DNA from: Magnetospirillum moscoviense
Lineage (GTDB): Bacteria > Pseudomonadota > Alphaproteobacteria > Rhodospirillales > Magnetospirillaceae
Length of the DNA: 64,000 bases
NCBI RefSeq assembly: GCF_001650635.1
Contig: NZ_LWQU01000043.1
Span: 1 to 64,000 of the forward strand
Direction: 5' to 3'
Below the pieces are notes generated by a model. That model was given only the letters and a program-made list of their open reading frames with translations. It was not told where the DNA came from and ran no database searches. Shown in pieces: positions 9,732-19,363 of this stretch; the first letter of the stretch is position 1, and each line of letters opens with the position of its first letter. The position numbers and the translations under genes are program-made.

Positions 9732-10490
9732 TTAATTGGCGAAGACTTTGCGCAAGATGTCGCTGGTCCGCTTGGTGGGGTCCGAGCGGATGGCGGCTTC
9801 CTCGCGGCCGAGATAGGTGAACAGGCCCTTCAAGCCGCCGTCCAGGACATGGTCGGTCAGCATGGCGCGGCCATCGCCGACCATCGGCAGTCCCTTGGCC
9901 GAGGCGGTCAGCGATTCATAACTCTTGACCGCGCCGGCTTCCGACACGGTCTTGTCGACCACCGGGCGCATGGCGGTCTTGAGGTCGGGGGTCATGGTCC
10001 GCTTGAAATACTGGGTGGCGGCGTCGGATGGGCCGTTCAGGATCGCCTTGGCGTCGTCCAGGCTCATCTTTTCCAGCGCGTTCCAGAAGATGCGCTTGGC
10101 TTCCGGGGCCGCCGCCTCGGCGGCGCGGTTCAGCTTCAGTTCCAGGTCGTCGGTCAAGCCGGACATCCCGGCCATCTTCAAGCCGGCCTGGACCTTCTGC
10201 AAAGAATCGGGCAGCGGTATGTGAATGGCCGGGTCGCGGTTATAGCCGTCGGCGCGGCCCAACTGGCTGGACACCTTTTCGGTGCCGACCCGCAGCGCCT
10301 CCTTGAGGCCGCTGGCGATGTCGCCGGTCGACAGGCCCTGGCCGCGCGTGCCCGAGGATGGCAGCGACACGCCGCCGCCGCCGGTCTGCTGCTCGAGGAC
10401 CGCCTTGCCGAAATCCTTGAGCGAACCCTGGGCCAGGGCCGGCGGTGCCGCCACGGTCAAGGCCAGCAATGAAAGGGCTATCAGTCGCAT
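9732..10490 (-). CDS. DUF4197 domain periplasmic protein
   Basis: The 252-residue protein has a signal peptide cleaved after PALA, then a domain with the DUF4197 hallmarks: GLKEALRVGTEKVSSQLGRADGY near the start, IHIPLPDSLQKV, LKLNRAAEAAAP, and a C-terminal GLFTYLGREEAAIRSDP-x-x-R-T-S-D-I-L-R-K-V-F. The biochemical role of DUF4197 is unknown; members are exported proteins of about this size. It precedes the asmA-like gene in the same direction. Confidence 0.88.
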   Translation of the reverse strand: MRLIALSLLALTVAAPPALAQGSLKDFGKAVLEQQTGGGGVSLPSSGTRGQGLSTGDIASGLKEALRVGTEKVSSQLGRADGYNRDPAIHIPLPDSLQKVQAGLKMAGMSGLTDDLELKLNRAAEAAAPEAKRIFWNALEKMSLDDAKAILNGPSDAATQYFKRTMTPDLKTAMRPVVDKTVSEAGAVKSYESLTASAKGLPMVGDGRAMLTDHVLDGGLKGLFTYLGREEAAIRSDPTKRTSDILRKVFAN

Positions 10491-10625
10491 TTCATCCCCC
10501 CGGCGGTCACGACATCCGAAAAGCCTATCCCCTTTTCGGTGTCATCACCATGGGGGAAATGCAACGCACAGCTCTGGCATCCGCTTCCTGCCCCACCCAT
10601 GTGGTATGGCAAAGGGGACTTGTCC

Positions 10626-11942
10626 ATGCGTCAGGAACACGAGCCGAAAGCTTGGCTGGGACTGGCGGCAGGCGCCTTGGGCGCGGCCGGGCTGCTGGCG
10701 CTGGTGTTGGCCGCCTCGCGGGCGCCGGGGGCGGAAAACTGGCTGCCGTCAGGGCCGGACTTCTTCAAGAAAGGGCTGGTCACCCACGTCGTCTTCTCGT
10801 TCCAGGTATGGCTTTTGGCCATGCTGGCGGCCTTGGCGGCGCGCGTGGCACCTGCCGCCACGCGGGCCGGCGCATTGGTGCCGCTGGCGCTGTCGGGCCT
10901 GGGCTGCGTGTTGCTGCTGGTGCCGACCCTGGCCGGCTGGGGGCGGGCGTCGCTGAACAATTACGTCCCGGTGCTGATCCATCCGCTGTTCTATGCCGGC
11001 CTGGGCCTGGTGGCGGCCGGGGTGGCATCGGTGGCGATCCGGCCGCTGATGGTGTGGCGAAGCCTTGATACGGTCGGTTTCGGCATCGCTTGCGCCGGGC
11101 TGACCCTGGTGGCGGCGCTGGTCTGCTTTGGGGTGGCCGCTGCCGATCCCGGCCTGGGCGAGGACCCGGTCACCGCCAACGAGCGGCTGTTCTGGGGCGG
11201 CGGTCACATTCTTCAATTCGTCAACGCCCAATTGGCGATGATCGGCTGGCTGGTGGCGGCGGGGCGGGCGTTTGGCCGGGCGCCGCCCAATCCCCGCGTG
11301 ATCCGGCTGTGTTTCGCCGCCCTGGCCCTGGCCGCCTGGATCGGCCCGGTGCTGGAAGCGACCCATGCCAGCGACGATCTGGCCCTTCGCCACGCCTTCA
11401 CCGGCTTGTTCCAATGGGTGCTGCCGGCGCCCCCGGCCATTGTGATGATGATTGCCGTGTGGCCGCTGATGGCGCGTGGTCCCAAGGTCGGCGATCCGGT
11501 GGCCGGCCGGGCGCTGTTCTTGTCCTTGGCGGTGTTCGGGCTGGGCGGGCTGGCCGGTTTCGCCCTGGGCGAGGGCGATACCCGCACGCCGTCCCATTAC
11601 CACGCCATGATCGGCGGGGTGAATCTGGCCCTGATGGGGCTGATCCATCTGTGGCTGCTGCCGCTTCCCGCCAGTCGCTGGCTGACGGCGCAATATTGGC
11701 TGTATGGCGGCGGCCAGTTGCTGCACGCCGCCGGCTTCTATCTGGCCGGCCTGGCCGGGGTGGCGCGCAAGACCGCCGGCGCGGCGCAAGGGCTGGATTC
11801 CGCCGTCAAGCTGGCGGCGATGGGAATCGTCGGCATCGGCGGCGCCATCGCGGTGGTCGGCGGGGTGATCTTCGTCGTCGGTCTAATGGCCCGTCTCGGC
11901 GCACAGCCGCCGCAACGAGCGGACATCGTCGATCCGCACTGA
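10626..11942 (+). CDS. Orphan heme-copper-oxidase subunit I-like membrane protein
   Basis: The 438-residue polytopic protein (about 12 predicted helices) keeps features of the catalytic subunit of cbb3 oxidases and NO reductases. These are a His in an early helix within THVVFSFQVW (possible low-spin heme ligand), FWGGGHILQFVNAQLAM (resembling the CuB His helix), THASDDLALRHAF, SHYHAMIGGVNLALMGLIH, and a closing HAAGFYLAGLAG motif. No subunit II, CcoO, CcoP or NorC gene is nearby. The start at 10626 is preferred over 10539 because AAGGGGA precedes it and the helical part begins soon after. Its 3' end overlaps the convergent regulator by 60 bases. Its position beside nitrite-respiration regulators suggests NO or oxygen chemistry, which is inference. 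Confidence 0.7.
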   Translation: MRQEHEPKAWLGLAAGALGAAGLLALVLAASRAPGAENWLPSGPDFFKKGLVTHVVFSFQVWLLAMLAALAARVAPAATRAGALVPLALSGLGCVLLLVPTLAGWGRASLNNYVPVLIHPLFYAGLGLVAAGVASVAIRPLMVWRSLDTVGFGIACAGLTLVAALVCFGVAAADPGLGEDPVTANERLFWGGGHILQFVNAQLAMIGWLVAAGRAFGRAPPNPRVIRLCFAALALAAWIGPVLEATHASDDLALRHAFTGLFQWVLPAPPAIVMMIAVWPLMARGPKVGDPVAGRALFLSLAVFGLGGLAGFALGEGDTRTPSHYHAMIGGVNLALMGLIHLWLLPLPASRWLTAQYWLYGGGQLLHAAGFYLAGLAGVARKTAGAAQGLDSAVKLAAMGIVGIGGAIAVVGGVIFVVGLMARLGAQPPQRADIVDPH

Positions 11943-12650
11943 GTTGCCCTCGGTGCGCACCCCCATGTCGCGCAGACGGGCCAATACCCGCGACAGGCTT
12001 TCGCGGCGAATGCCGACCCGGCTGGCCAGGATTTCCTTGTTGAAGGGCAGGGACACCAGGGCCTCGCCGACCTGGGCGTCGGTCAGGGCCAGCAGGAACT
12101 CGGCCACCCGTTGCCACGGCGGCTGCTCTTTCAGGTGGCGGATTTCCGAGGACAGCCGCTGATGCCAGCGGCACAGGCTGGCCAGCATGCGATAGGCGAC
12201 GGCGCGGTCGGATTGAAGGGTGGTGATGAAGGCGCGCCGGCCGACCTTGATCAGGGTGGCATCCTCGATCACCTCGGCATGCAGGGGGAATATTCCCATC
12301 GACAGCATCGCCGCCTCGCCGAACGACGAGACCGGGGTGAACACCTCGACGATGCTTTCGCGGCCGTCGGGGGTCAGGGCGAACAGTTTCACCTGGCCGT
12401 CCAACACGATGTAGAAGGAATCGGCGGCGGCGCCGGCGGAAAACAGCAAGGTGCGGCGGTCGCAGGCCAGGGCGGTGGAATCGGCCATCAGCCGTTCCAG
12501 CACGTCATGTTCCAGTCCGTCGAACAACGGCAGGGCCATGACCTGGCGGGCCAGGGCCGGGCCGGTGGCGCGGTGGCGCGGCAGCGGGCCGTCGGGCTTC
12601 GAGCAATTGGGCTTGGGGACCAGGCATAAAGGCCGGCAGGGGCAGCTCAT
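11883..12650 (-). CDS. Crp/Fnr-family regulator with Cys-rich N-terminus
   Basis: The 255-residue regulator has a cyclic-nucleotide-binding-like beta-roll (about 38-155), a long dimer helix and a winged helix-turn-helix. The recognition helix reads RRESLSRVLARLR, so it keeps the E-x-x-S-R residues that in Fnr read TTGAT-type half sites. The N-terminus has four Cys in sixteen residues (C3, C5, C9, C16), a spacing not identical to classical Fnr [4Fe-4S] binding but suggestive of redox or metal sensing. GGGAGG six bases upstream of ATG 12650 supports this start. The ATG overlaps the stop of the upstream regulator gene (ATGA), so the two are translationally coupled. Confidence 0.9.
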   Translation of the reverse strand: MSCPCRPLCLVPKPNCSKPDGPLPRHRATGPALARQVMALPLFDGLEHDVLERLMADSTALACDRRTLLFSAGAAADSFYIVLDGQVKLFALTPDGRESIVEVFTPVSSFGEAAMLSMGIFPLHAEVIEDATLIKVGRRAFITTLQSDRAVAYRMLASLCRWHQRLSSEIRHLKEQPPWQRVAEFLLALTDAQVGEALVSLPFNKEILASRVGIRRESLSRVLARLRDMGVRTEGNSVRIDDVRSLRRLCAETGH

Positions 12651-13354
12651 GAAAAGCCTCCCTCGATCAAGGATTCCAGCGAATCGCCCACCGCGCGCAA
12701 CTGATCCAGGTTGGAAATCTCGACGCGGTCGCCGCGTCCGGTCTCGACGCCGAACTCGCGCAGGCGGGCGAAGGCGCGCGACAAGGTGGCGGGTTCCATC
12801 CCCAGGCGGTCGGCCAACAGGCGCTTCTCGAACGGCAGCCTTACGATGGTGCGGCCATCTCCGTCGCCGGCCAGGGTGACCAGATAGCTGGCCAGCCGCT
12901 CGGTGGTCGATTGCAGCTTGAGCTCGGTGATTTCCCGGATCTGGCCGCGCAACGAGCCGGCCATCACCGCGATCAGCGACAAGGTCAGGGCGAAGTCGCC
13001 ATCGAGCAGACGGTGCAGGGCGGGGCCCGAAATCACCACGGCCCGGCCCGTTTGCACCACGCGGGCGGCGGCGGCATGGCGGGAATCGGGCATCAAGGCA
13101 TTGGCGCCGACGAATTCGCCCGGTCCCAACCGGGCCAGAACTTCGTCGGGCAGATCGCTTCGTTCGGCCATCAGCTCGACCGCGCCGGCGGCCAGGACAA
13201 AGATGCGATCCGCGCTGTCGCCCTGACGGAACAGCACCTGGCCTTCCATAAGGTCGATGGTGTCAGGACTATCCAGGACCATAGCCAGCGATTCGGGCGT
13301 CATCGCCTCGAACAGCGGGTGCTCCGTCAGGACGGCAAGGGTGTCTGAGTGCAT
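12647..13354 (-). CDS. Crp/Fnr-family regulator, DNR-like
   Basis: The 235-residue regulator has an effector domain (about 1-125) with FRQGDSADRIFVLAAGAVEL, a coiled dimerisation helix, and a winged helix-turn-helix LLADRLGMEPATLSRAFARLREFGV. It lacks an N-terminal Cys cluster, which fits the DNR/NnrR group that senses NO through heme and activates denitrification genes; the NO role is inferred from type and context. The recognition helix has A-x-x-S-R where Fnr has E-x-x-S-R. The ATG at 13354 has a GGAGGGGGAG Shine-Dalgarno; a longer frame to 13495 exists but would run through the promoter region. An Fnr-type box lies about 80 bases upstream. Confidence 0.9.
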   Translation of the reverse strand: MHSDTLAVLTEHPLFEAMTPESLAMVLDSPDTIDLMEGQVLFRQGDSADRIFVLAAGAVELMAERSDLPDEVLARLGPGEFVGANALMPDSRHAAAARVVQTGRAVVISGPALHRLLDGDFALTLSLIAVMAGSLRGQIREITELKLQSTTERLASYLVTLAGDGDGRTIVRLPFEKRLLADRLGMEPATLSRAFARLREFGVETGRGDRVEISNLDQLRAVGDSLESLIEGGFS

Positions 13355-13435
13355 CTCCCCCTCCGAGCAGCGAGGTGGCGTTACACCCCGGCCTCTCTTC
13401 CGGCGGAGATTGCATCGATTCCATATTGGCGCCCC

Positions 13436-13449
13436 TTGACTTTGGTCAG
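13436..13449 (-). promoter_or_regulatory. Fnr/DNR-type box upstream of the regulator pair
   Basis: TTGACTTTGGTCAG matches TTGAC-N4-GTCAA with one mismatch and carries the same TTTG centre as boxes at nirS, nirT and nap. With the centre placed at -41.5, transcription would begin near 13401, about 47 bases before the start codon of the first regulator. Autoregulation or cross-regulation is inferred. Confidence 0.6.
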
Positions 13450-13452
13450 GGT

Positions 13453-13490
13453 CAAAAAAGTTACCCCCGGGAAGCACGGCTTCCCGGGGG
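13453..13490 (-). terminator. Rho-independent terminator of nirS
   Basis: A perfect eleven-pair stem (13464-13474 with 13480-13490, loop of five) is followed on the minus strand by TAACTTTTTT. It lies 23 bases after the nirS stop and is one of the strongest terminators in the window, separating nirS from the regulator promoter. Confidence 0.85.
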
Positions 13491-13512
13491 CGCAAGGTGG
13501 AGAAGTCAGCTC

Positions 13513-15144
<1,632 letters not shown>

Positions 15145-15236
15145 CTACCTCCACTTCTCGTCACAATTCGCCGTGCTCCCCCTGGGGCCCAGCGGTGCGG
15201 GTGGTGGCACAATGGAAGGGTTCGAAGGCGATCTCT

Positions 15237-15250
15237 TTAACCAAAGTCAA
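15237..15250 (-). promoter_or_regulatory. Fnr/DNR-type box for nirS
   Basis: TTAACCAAAGTCAA (minus strand TTGACTTTGGTTAA) is one mismatch from TTGAC-N4-GTCAA. If centred at -41.5, transcription of nirS would begin near 15202, and a CATTGT hexamer lies at 15209-15214, exactly where a -10 element is expected. This makes it the probable activator site of nirS. Confidence 0.65.
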
Positions 15251-15307
15251 ATGGAGGTGCTGAATTCGTATAGGGATAAAAGCGTATATGTGAGGGCGGC
15301 GTTCAAA

Positions 15308-15321
15308 TTGACCAACATCAC
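15308..15321. promoter_or_regulatory. Central Fnr-type box between nirS and nirT
   Basis: TTGACCAACATCAC matches the half sites with two deviations. Its centre is 71 bases from the nirS box and 74 bases from the nirT box, so it sits midway and could be shared by both promoters. Confidence 0.45.
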
Positions 15322-15381
15322 AAACCGCCCCGCCAACCATCGCTAGTGTGCCGGCGTCGAGCGGAGCCAAACCAACCCAGT

Positions 15382-15395
15382 TTGCCCAAAGTCAA
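15382..15395 (+). promoter_or_regulatory. Fnr/DNR-type box for the nirT operon
   Basis: TTGCCCAAAGTCAA has one mismatch to TTGAC-N4-GTCAA and contains the CAAAGTCAA half seen at nirS and nap. It lies about 75 bases upstream of the nirT start. A TATA-rich stretch at 15427-15433 is slightly further downstream than ideal for a -10 element. Confidence 0.6.
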
Positions 15396-15463
15396 GTTTC
15401 GTGGGGCAGGGACGTGTTAGGCCTCGGATATATCGGGTCGAATGACCGTCGGGATTCAAGACG

Positions 15464-16075
15464 ATGGCTTCTAACCATTCATTTTTTGGGCGCCTTTCGC
15501 GCATGAAGATCTTCGGCGCCACTTTGGTCGGCGCGACGGTCCTGTTCGTCGGTGGCATCATATTCTGGGGAGCCTTCAACACCGCGATGGAGGCGACCAA
15601 TACTATGGAGTTTTGCATTTCGTGCCATGAGATGCAGAACAATGTATACAAAGAGTATGTGAATACCATCCATTACACCAATCGGTCCGGCGTCCGCGCC
15701 ACCTGCCCCGATTGCCACGTGCCGCGTGACTGGGTGCACAAGATCGCCCGCAAGATCCAGGCCTCGAACGAGCTGTATCACAAGGTGCTGGGCACGGTAT
15801 CGACGCCCGAGAAGTTCGACGCGCAGCGCCTGACCATGGCCAAGCGCGAATGGACGCGCATGAAGCTGTCCGACTCTCGCGAGTGCCGCAATTGCCACAC
15901 CTTCGAAGGCATGAACCCCGAATTCCAGAAGCAGCGTGCCCGCAAGCAGCACGAGAACGCCAAGGCCGACGGCATGACCTGCATCGACTGCCACAAGGGC
16001 ATCGCCCACAAGCCGGTTCACGAGCAGCTGACCGACGAGGAAGTCGAAGCGTTCGAGAAACTGGGCAAGAAATAA
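15464..16075 (+). CDS. nirT: Tetraheme cytochrome c NirT (NapC/NirT family)
   Basis: A membrane-anchored quinol-oxidising cytochrome that passes electrons to periplasmic nitrite reduction. The 203-residue protein has one N-terminal transmembrane helix (about 14-36) and four heme motifs in the order CISCH, CPDCH, CRNCH and CIDCH. Neighbouring conserved segments (NTMEFCISCHEM, KIQASNELYHKVLG) mark the NapC/NirT family, and it is a clear paralog of napC at 39884. The first ATG is used although its Shine-Dalgarno is weak; Met14 is an alternative that would shorten the cytoplasmic end. It heads the plus-strand nir operon. Confidence 0.92.
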   Translation: MASNHSFFGRLSRMKIFGATLVGATVLFVGGIIFWGAFNTAMEATNTMEFCISCHEMQNNVYKEYVNTIHYTNRSGVRATCPDCHVPRDWVHKIARKIQASNELYHKVLGTVSTPEKFDAQRLTMAKREWTRMKLSDSRECRNCHTFEGMNPEFQKQRARKQHENAKADGMTCIDCHKGIAHKPVHEQLTDEEVEAFEKLGKK

Positions 16076-16096
16076 TCCGGTCCTAGGAGGGAAATG

Positions 16097-17089
16097 ATGA
16101 AGACCACGCGCCTGTTGACCACCCTCGGTGCCGCCGCCTGCGCCCTGATACTGGGCATCGGCCCGGCCCTGGCGGCCGGCAAGACCATCGACTGGGCCAA
16201 GGCCCCAGAGGCCAAGACCACCTTGTTCTATCCGGGCCAGTCCTCGTTCGAGTGGATCCAGAACGGTCCCGACCATGGCGGTGCACGGTCCTTCACCAAG
16301 AAGGGCGAGACCTGCTCGGGCTGCCATGCCGAGGAAGCCGCCGACATGGGCAAGAAGATGGTCACCGGCCAGAAGATCGAGCCCGTGGTGATCCCCGGCA
16401 AGCGCGGCCATATCCCGCTGAAGGTCAAGGCCGCCTTCGACGAGGACACCTTGTACATGCGCTTCGAGTTCCCGGCCGGCCCGCACAACGCGGCGCCGAA
16501 CGCCCCGGGCGGCAAGATGGATGCCGACAACGAGATCAAGCTGGCGATGATGATCGACGACGGCAAGGTCGATACGGCCGATCGCTCGGGCTGCTGGGCG
16601 TCATGCCACCATGATGCCCGCGACATGCCGGACGCACCCAAGAAGGACGGCCTGGTGGTCACCAAGTACCTGCCGGAAAGCCGCACCGCCATCTCGCTGA
16701 AGGATTCCCCGCGCGGCGGCTGGGACAAGACCAAGCCGGCGGCCGATCTGGACGCCGCCCTGAAGGCCGGCACCTATCTTGATCTGGTCCGCTACAAAAG
16801 CGGCAAGGGCGGCGTGTCGGAAGACGGCTACGTCCTGGCCGAGCGCGTGCTGAAGACCGGCGGAGCCGCCAATTTCGCCGGCAAGAAGGAAGGCGACAAT
16901 TGGGTGGTCACCATGACCCGCAAGCTCAATCCCGGCCAGCCCGGCGACAAGGTGCTGGAAGCGGGCAAGGCCTATACCGTCGGCATCGCCGTCCATGACG
17001 ACCACACCATCGGCCGCTTCCACCACGTCTCGCTGGACCTGAAGCTGGGTCTGGGCACCGACGGGGTGATCAAGGCGGTCAAGCAGTAA
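16097..17089 (+). CDS. Cytochrome c-552-like protein (ethylbenzene dehydrogenase-related fold)
   Basis: The protein has a signal peptide ending ALAA, then a sequence of about 300 residues with two heme-type motifs: CSGCH near residue 80 and CWASCHH near 175. The second has three residues between the Cys pair, which is unusual. The later part (about 180-325) fits the c-552/DMSO-reductase-like heme-binding fold, ending YTVGIAVHDDHTIGRFHHVSL. Denitrifier nirSTB clusters contain a c-552 gene (also called nirB, unrelated to NADH nitrite reductase) next to nirT, so this is its likely counterpart, an electron carrier for NirS. AGGAGG six bases upstream favours ATG 16097 over the adjacent ATG 16094. 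Confidence 0.8.
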   Translation: MKTTRLLTTLGAAACALILGIGPALAAGKTIDWAKAPEAKTTLFYPGQSSFEWIQNGPDHGGARSFTKKGETCSGCHAEEAADMGKKMVTGQKIEPVVIPGKRGHIPLKVKAAFDEDTLYMRFEFPAGPHNAAPNAPGGKMDADNEIKLAMMIDDGKVDTADRSGCWASCHHDARDMPDAPKKDGLVVTKYLPESRTAISLKDSPRGGWDKTKPAADLDAALKAGTYLDLVRYKSGKGGVSEDGYVLAERVLKTGGAANFAGKKEGDNWVVTMTRKLNPGQPGDKVLEAGKAYTVGIAVHDDHTIGRFHHVSLDLKLGLGTDGVIKAVKQ

Positions 17090-17129
17090 GGACCCTTATC
17101 CCCATCGACCTCGGGTCGGGAGAAACGCC

Positions 17130-17897
17130 ATGCCGCGCCCTGGCAAGGTGATCCTGGTGGGAGCAGGTCCGGGGGACCCGGACCTGCTGACCGTCAAGGC
17201 CATGCGGACCATCATGCAGGCCCGCGTGGTGGTGTTCGACCGGTTGGTCGGCGAAGCGGTGCTGGACCTGATCCCAGCCCACGCTCGGCGCATCGATGTC
17301 GGCAAGGAAACCGGGCGGCACCCGCTGCCGCAAGGCCAGATCAATCAATTGCTGGTCGATCTGGCCGGGCAGGGGGAAGACGTCGTGCGGCTGAAGGGGG
17401 GCGACCCTTTCATCTTCGGCCGCGGCGGCGAGGAGGCCCAGGCCTTGGCCGAGGCCGGCATCGCCTTCGAGATCGTGCCCGGCATCACCGCCGCTTCGGG
17501 CTGCGCGTCGATCGCCGGCATCCCGCTGACCCAACGCGGCGTGGCGGAAAGCGTGCGTCTGGTCACCGGCCATCGCCAAGATGACCGCGACCTGGATTTG
17601 AATTGGGGTTCGCTGGCCGATCCCCGGTGTACCCTGGTGGTATACATGGGGGTGGCCAGTGCGCAGCGTCTCGCCGGCGGCCTACGGGGCGCGGGGCTCG
17701 CCGGCGAGACGCCAGTCGCCATCATCGAACGCGGCACCACGCCCAGGCAGCGAACCTTCTTCACCACCTTGGACCGGCTGGCCGACGACATCGCCCGCTG
17801 GCAACCGCAACCGCCGTCGCTGCTGATCATCGGCCAGGTGGTGGCCCATGCCCTGCTGCCCTCGGCGGAGGTTTCCTGTCAGGAGGCGGCGCAATGA
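17130..17897 (+). CDS. nirE: Uroporphyrinogen-III C-methyltransferase NirE
   Basis: Catalyses the two SAM-dependent methylations of uroporphyrinogen III to precorrin-2, the first committed step towards siroheme and then heme d1. The 255-residue protein has the SUMT signatures: GAGPGDPDLLTVKA at the N-terminus, VVRLKGGDPFIFGRGGEEA near residue 90, GITAASGCASIAGIPLTQRG, and a VVYMGV strand. It has no siroheme synthase (CysG) extension, as expected for NirE/CobA. GGGAG lies seven bases upstream of the ATG. Its stop overlaps the nirC start by four bases (ATGA). Confidence 0.93.
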   Translation: MPRPGKVILVGAGPGDPDLLTVKAMRTIMQARVVVFDRLVGEAVLDLIPAHARRIDVGKETGRHPLPQGQINQLLVDLAGQGEDVVRLKGGDPFIFGRGGEEAQALAEAGIAFEIVPGITAASGCASIAGIPLTQRGVAESVRLVTGHRQDDRDLDLNWGSLADPRCTLVVYMGVASAQRLAGGLRGAGLAGETPVAIIERGTTPRQRTFFTTLDRLADDIARWQPQPPSLLIIGQVVAHALLPSAEVSCQEAAQ

Positions 17898-18202
17898 GGG
17901 CAGCCCTGTTTCTGGCCCTGCTGTGTTCGGCCCCGGCCGTCGCCACCGAAATTCTCGCCGTCCGCCAGGGCGAGTTGCGCGACTTCGTGTCGCAAGATTG
18001 CGGCTCGTGCCACGGCATGACCCGGAATGGCGGGCTGGGTTCGCCGCTGACCGTCCAGGCGATGCGTGAGCTGGGCGACGAAGCGCTGGTCGCCACCATC
18101 CTGGACGGCCGCCCCGGCACGCCGATGCCGCCCTGGCGCGGCCTGCTGACCGAGCCCGAGGCACTGTGGATCGTCAAGCATCTGAAGGGGGACGTGCCAT
18201 GA
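17894..18202 (+). CDS. nirC: Cytochrome c55X NirC
   Basis: A 102-residue periplasmic monoheme cytochrome c with a short signal peptide (ending AVA) and one heme motif, CGSCH, plus a Met ligand candidate in the segment GTPMPPWRGLL. NirC of denitrifiers donates electrons to NirS and may assist heme d1 insertion. AGGAGG eight bases upstream and the ATGA overlaps at both ends (with nirE before and nirF after) indicate tight translational coupling. Confidence 0.9.
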   Translation: MRAALFLALLCSAPAVATEILAVRQGELRDFVSQDCGSCHGMTRNGGLGSPLTVQAMRELGDEALVATILDGRPGTPMPPWRGLLTEPEALWIVKHLKGDVP

Positions 18203-19362
18203 AACGGCTGATCGCCGGCCTGTCCCTGCTGTGTCTGGCCGCCTGTTCCGCGCCGTTGCGCGGTACCGGCGATCTGGGCCTGGTGGTCGAGCGCGCCGAC
18301 GGGCGTCTGCAGGTGGTGGAATCGACCCATTCGACCCGGCTGGCGACCATTTCCGGCCTGGGCGATCTGTCGCACGCCTCGCTGGTCTATTCCCGTGACG
18401 AGCGCTTCGCCTTCATCTTCGGCCGCGATGGCGGCCTGACCAAGGTCGATCTGCTGGAGGCTCGCATCGTCAAGCGGGTGGTGCAGTCGGGCAATTCCAT
18501 CGGCGGCGCCATCTCGCAGGACGGAAAGCTGGTGGCGGTGGCCAACTACACGCCCGGCGGCGTCAAGGTGTTCGATTCCGACGATTTGGAACTGGTGGCC
18601 GACATTCCGGCCATCGGGGCCGACGGCCAGCGCTCGAAGGTGGTCGGGCTGGAAGATTCCACCGGCAATATTTTCGCCTTCAGCCTCTACGAATCGGGCG
18701 AGATCTGGCTGCTGGACATGAAGGACCGGAAGAACCCCAAGGTCCGTAAGTATCCGGGAATCGGCAAGCAGCCCTATGACGCCCTGGTCACCGAGGATGG
18801 CCGCTATTACCTGGCCGGGCTGTTCGGCGAGGACGGTATCGCCATGCTGGATCTGTGGAACCCCGACAAAGGGGTGACGCGGATTTTGAATCATTACGGC
18901 CGTGGCGCCGAGCCCTTGCCGGTCTACAAGATGCCGCATCTCGAAGGGTGGGCGGCCTCCGGCAACCTGGCCTTCCTGCCGGCCATCGGCCGCCACGAGG
19001 TGCTGGTGGTTGATATGACCACCTGGAAGGAAGTCGGCCGCATCGCGGTCGCCGGCCAGCCGGTCTTCGCCATGCTGCAGCCGGGCGGCCGGCGCTTGTG
19101 GGTCAATTTCGCCCTGCCCGACAACGGCAAGGTCCAGGTGGTCGATGTTCCCAGCCTGAAGGTCGTCAAGACCCTGGAGCCGGGCAAGGCCATCCTGCAC
19201 ATGGAATTCACTCCCCGGGGCGAGCGGGTGTGGCTGTCGGCCAGGGATTCCGATCAGGTGACGGTGTGGGACACCGAGACGCTGGAACAGGTGGCGATGC
19301 TTCCGGCCGCCAAGCCGTCGGGCATCTTCTTCACCGCGCGCGCCCATCGGATCGGGCTGTAA
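18199..19362 (+). CDS. nirF: Heme d1 biosynthesis protein NirF
   Basis: A 387-residue d1-type propeller protein required for heme d1 formation in the periplasm. The N-terminus has a lipoprotein signal (LLCLAAC with the lipobox Cys at about residue 16), so it is probably membrane-anchored. The propeller shows typical NirF/NirN-like blades: SRDERFAFIFGRDGGLTKVDL, VAVANYTPGGVKVFDS and KMPHLEGWAASGNLAFLP. It lacks any c-type heme motif, which separates it from NirS and NirN. It overlaps nirC by four bases, and the next gene begins one base after its stop. Confidence 0.93.
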   Translation: MKRLIAGLSLLCLAACSAPLRGTGDLGLVVERADGRLQVVESTHSTRLATISGLGDLSHASLVYSRDERFAFIFGRDGGLTKVDLLEARIVKRVVQSGNSIGGAISQDGKLVAVANYTPGGVKVFDSDDLELVADIPAIGADGQRSKVVGLEDSTGNIFAFSLYESGEIWLLDMKDRKNPKVRKYPGIGKQPYDALVTEDGRYYLAGLFGEDGIAMLDLWNPDKGVTRILNHYGRGAEPLPVYKMPHLEGWAASGNLAFLPAIGRHEVLVVDMTTWKEVGRIAVAGQPVFAMLQPGGRRLWVNFALPDNGKVQVVDVPSLKVVKTLEPGKAILHMEFTPRGERVWLSARDSDQVTVWDTETLEQVAMLPAAKPSGIFFTARAHRIGL

Positions 19363-19363
19363 G

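Noticed and set aside
7683-10472. A 929-codon open frame on the plus strand across the asmA-like and DUF4197 genes
   Set aside because: It is a shadow of GC-rich genes on the other strand; the minus-strand proteins have clear signal peptides and family motifs, and this frame has none.
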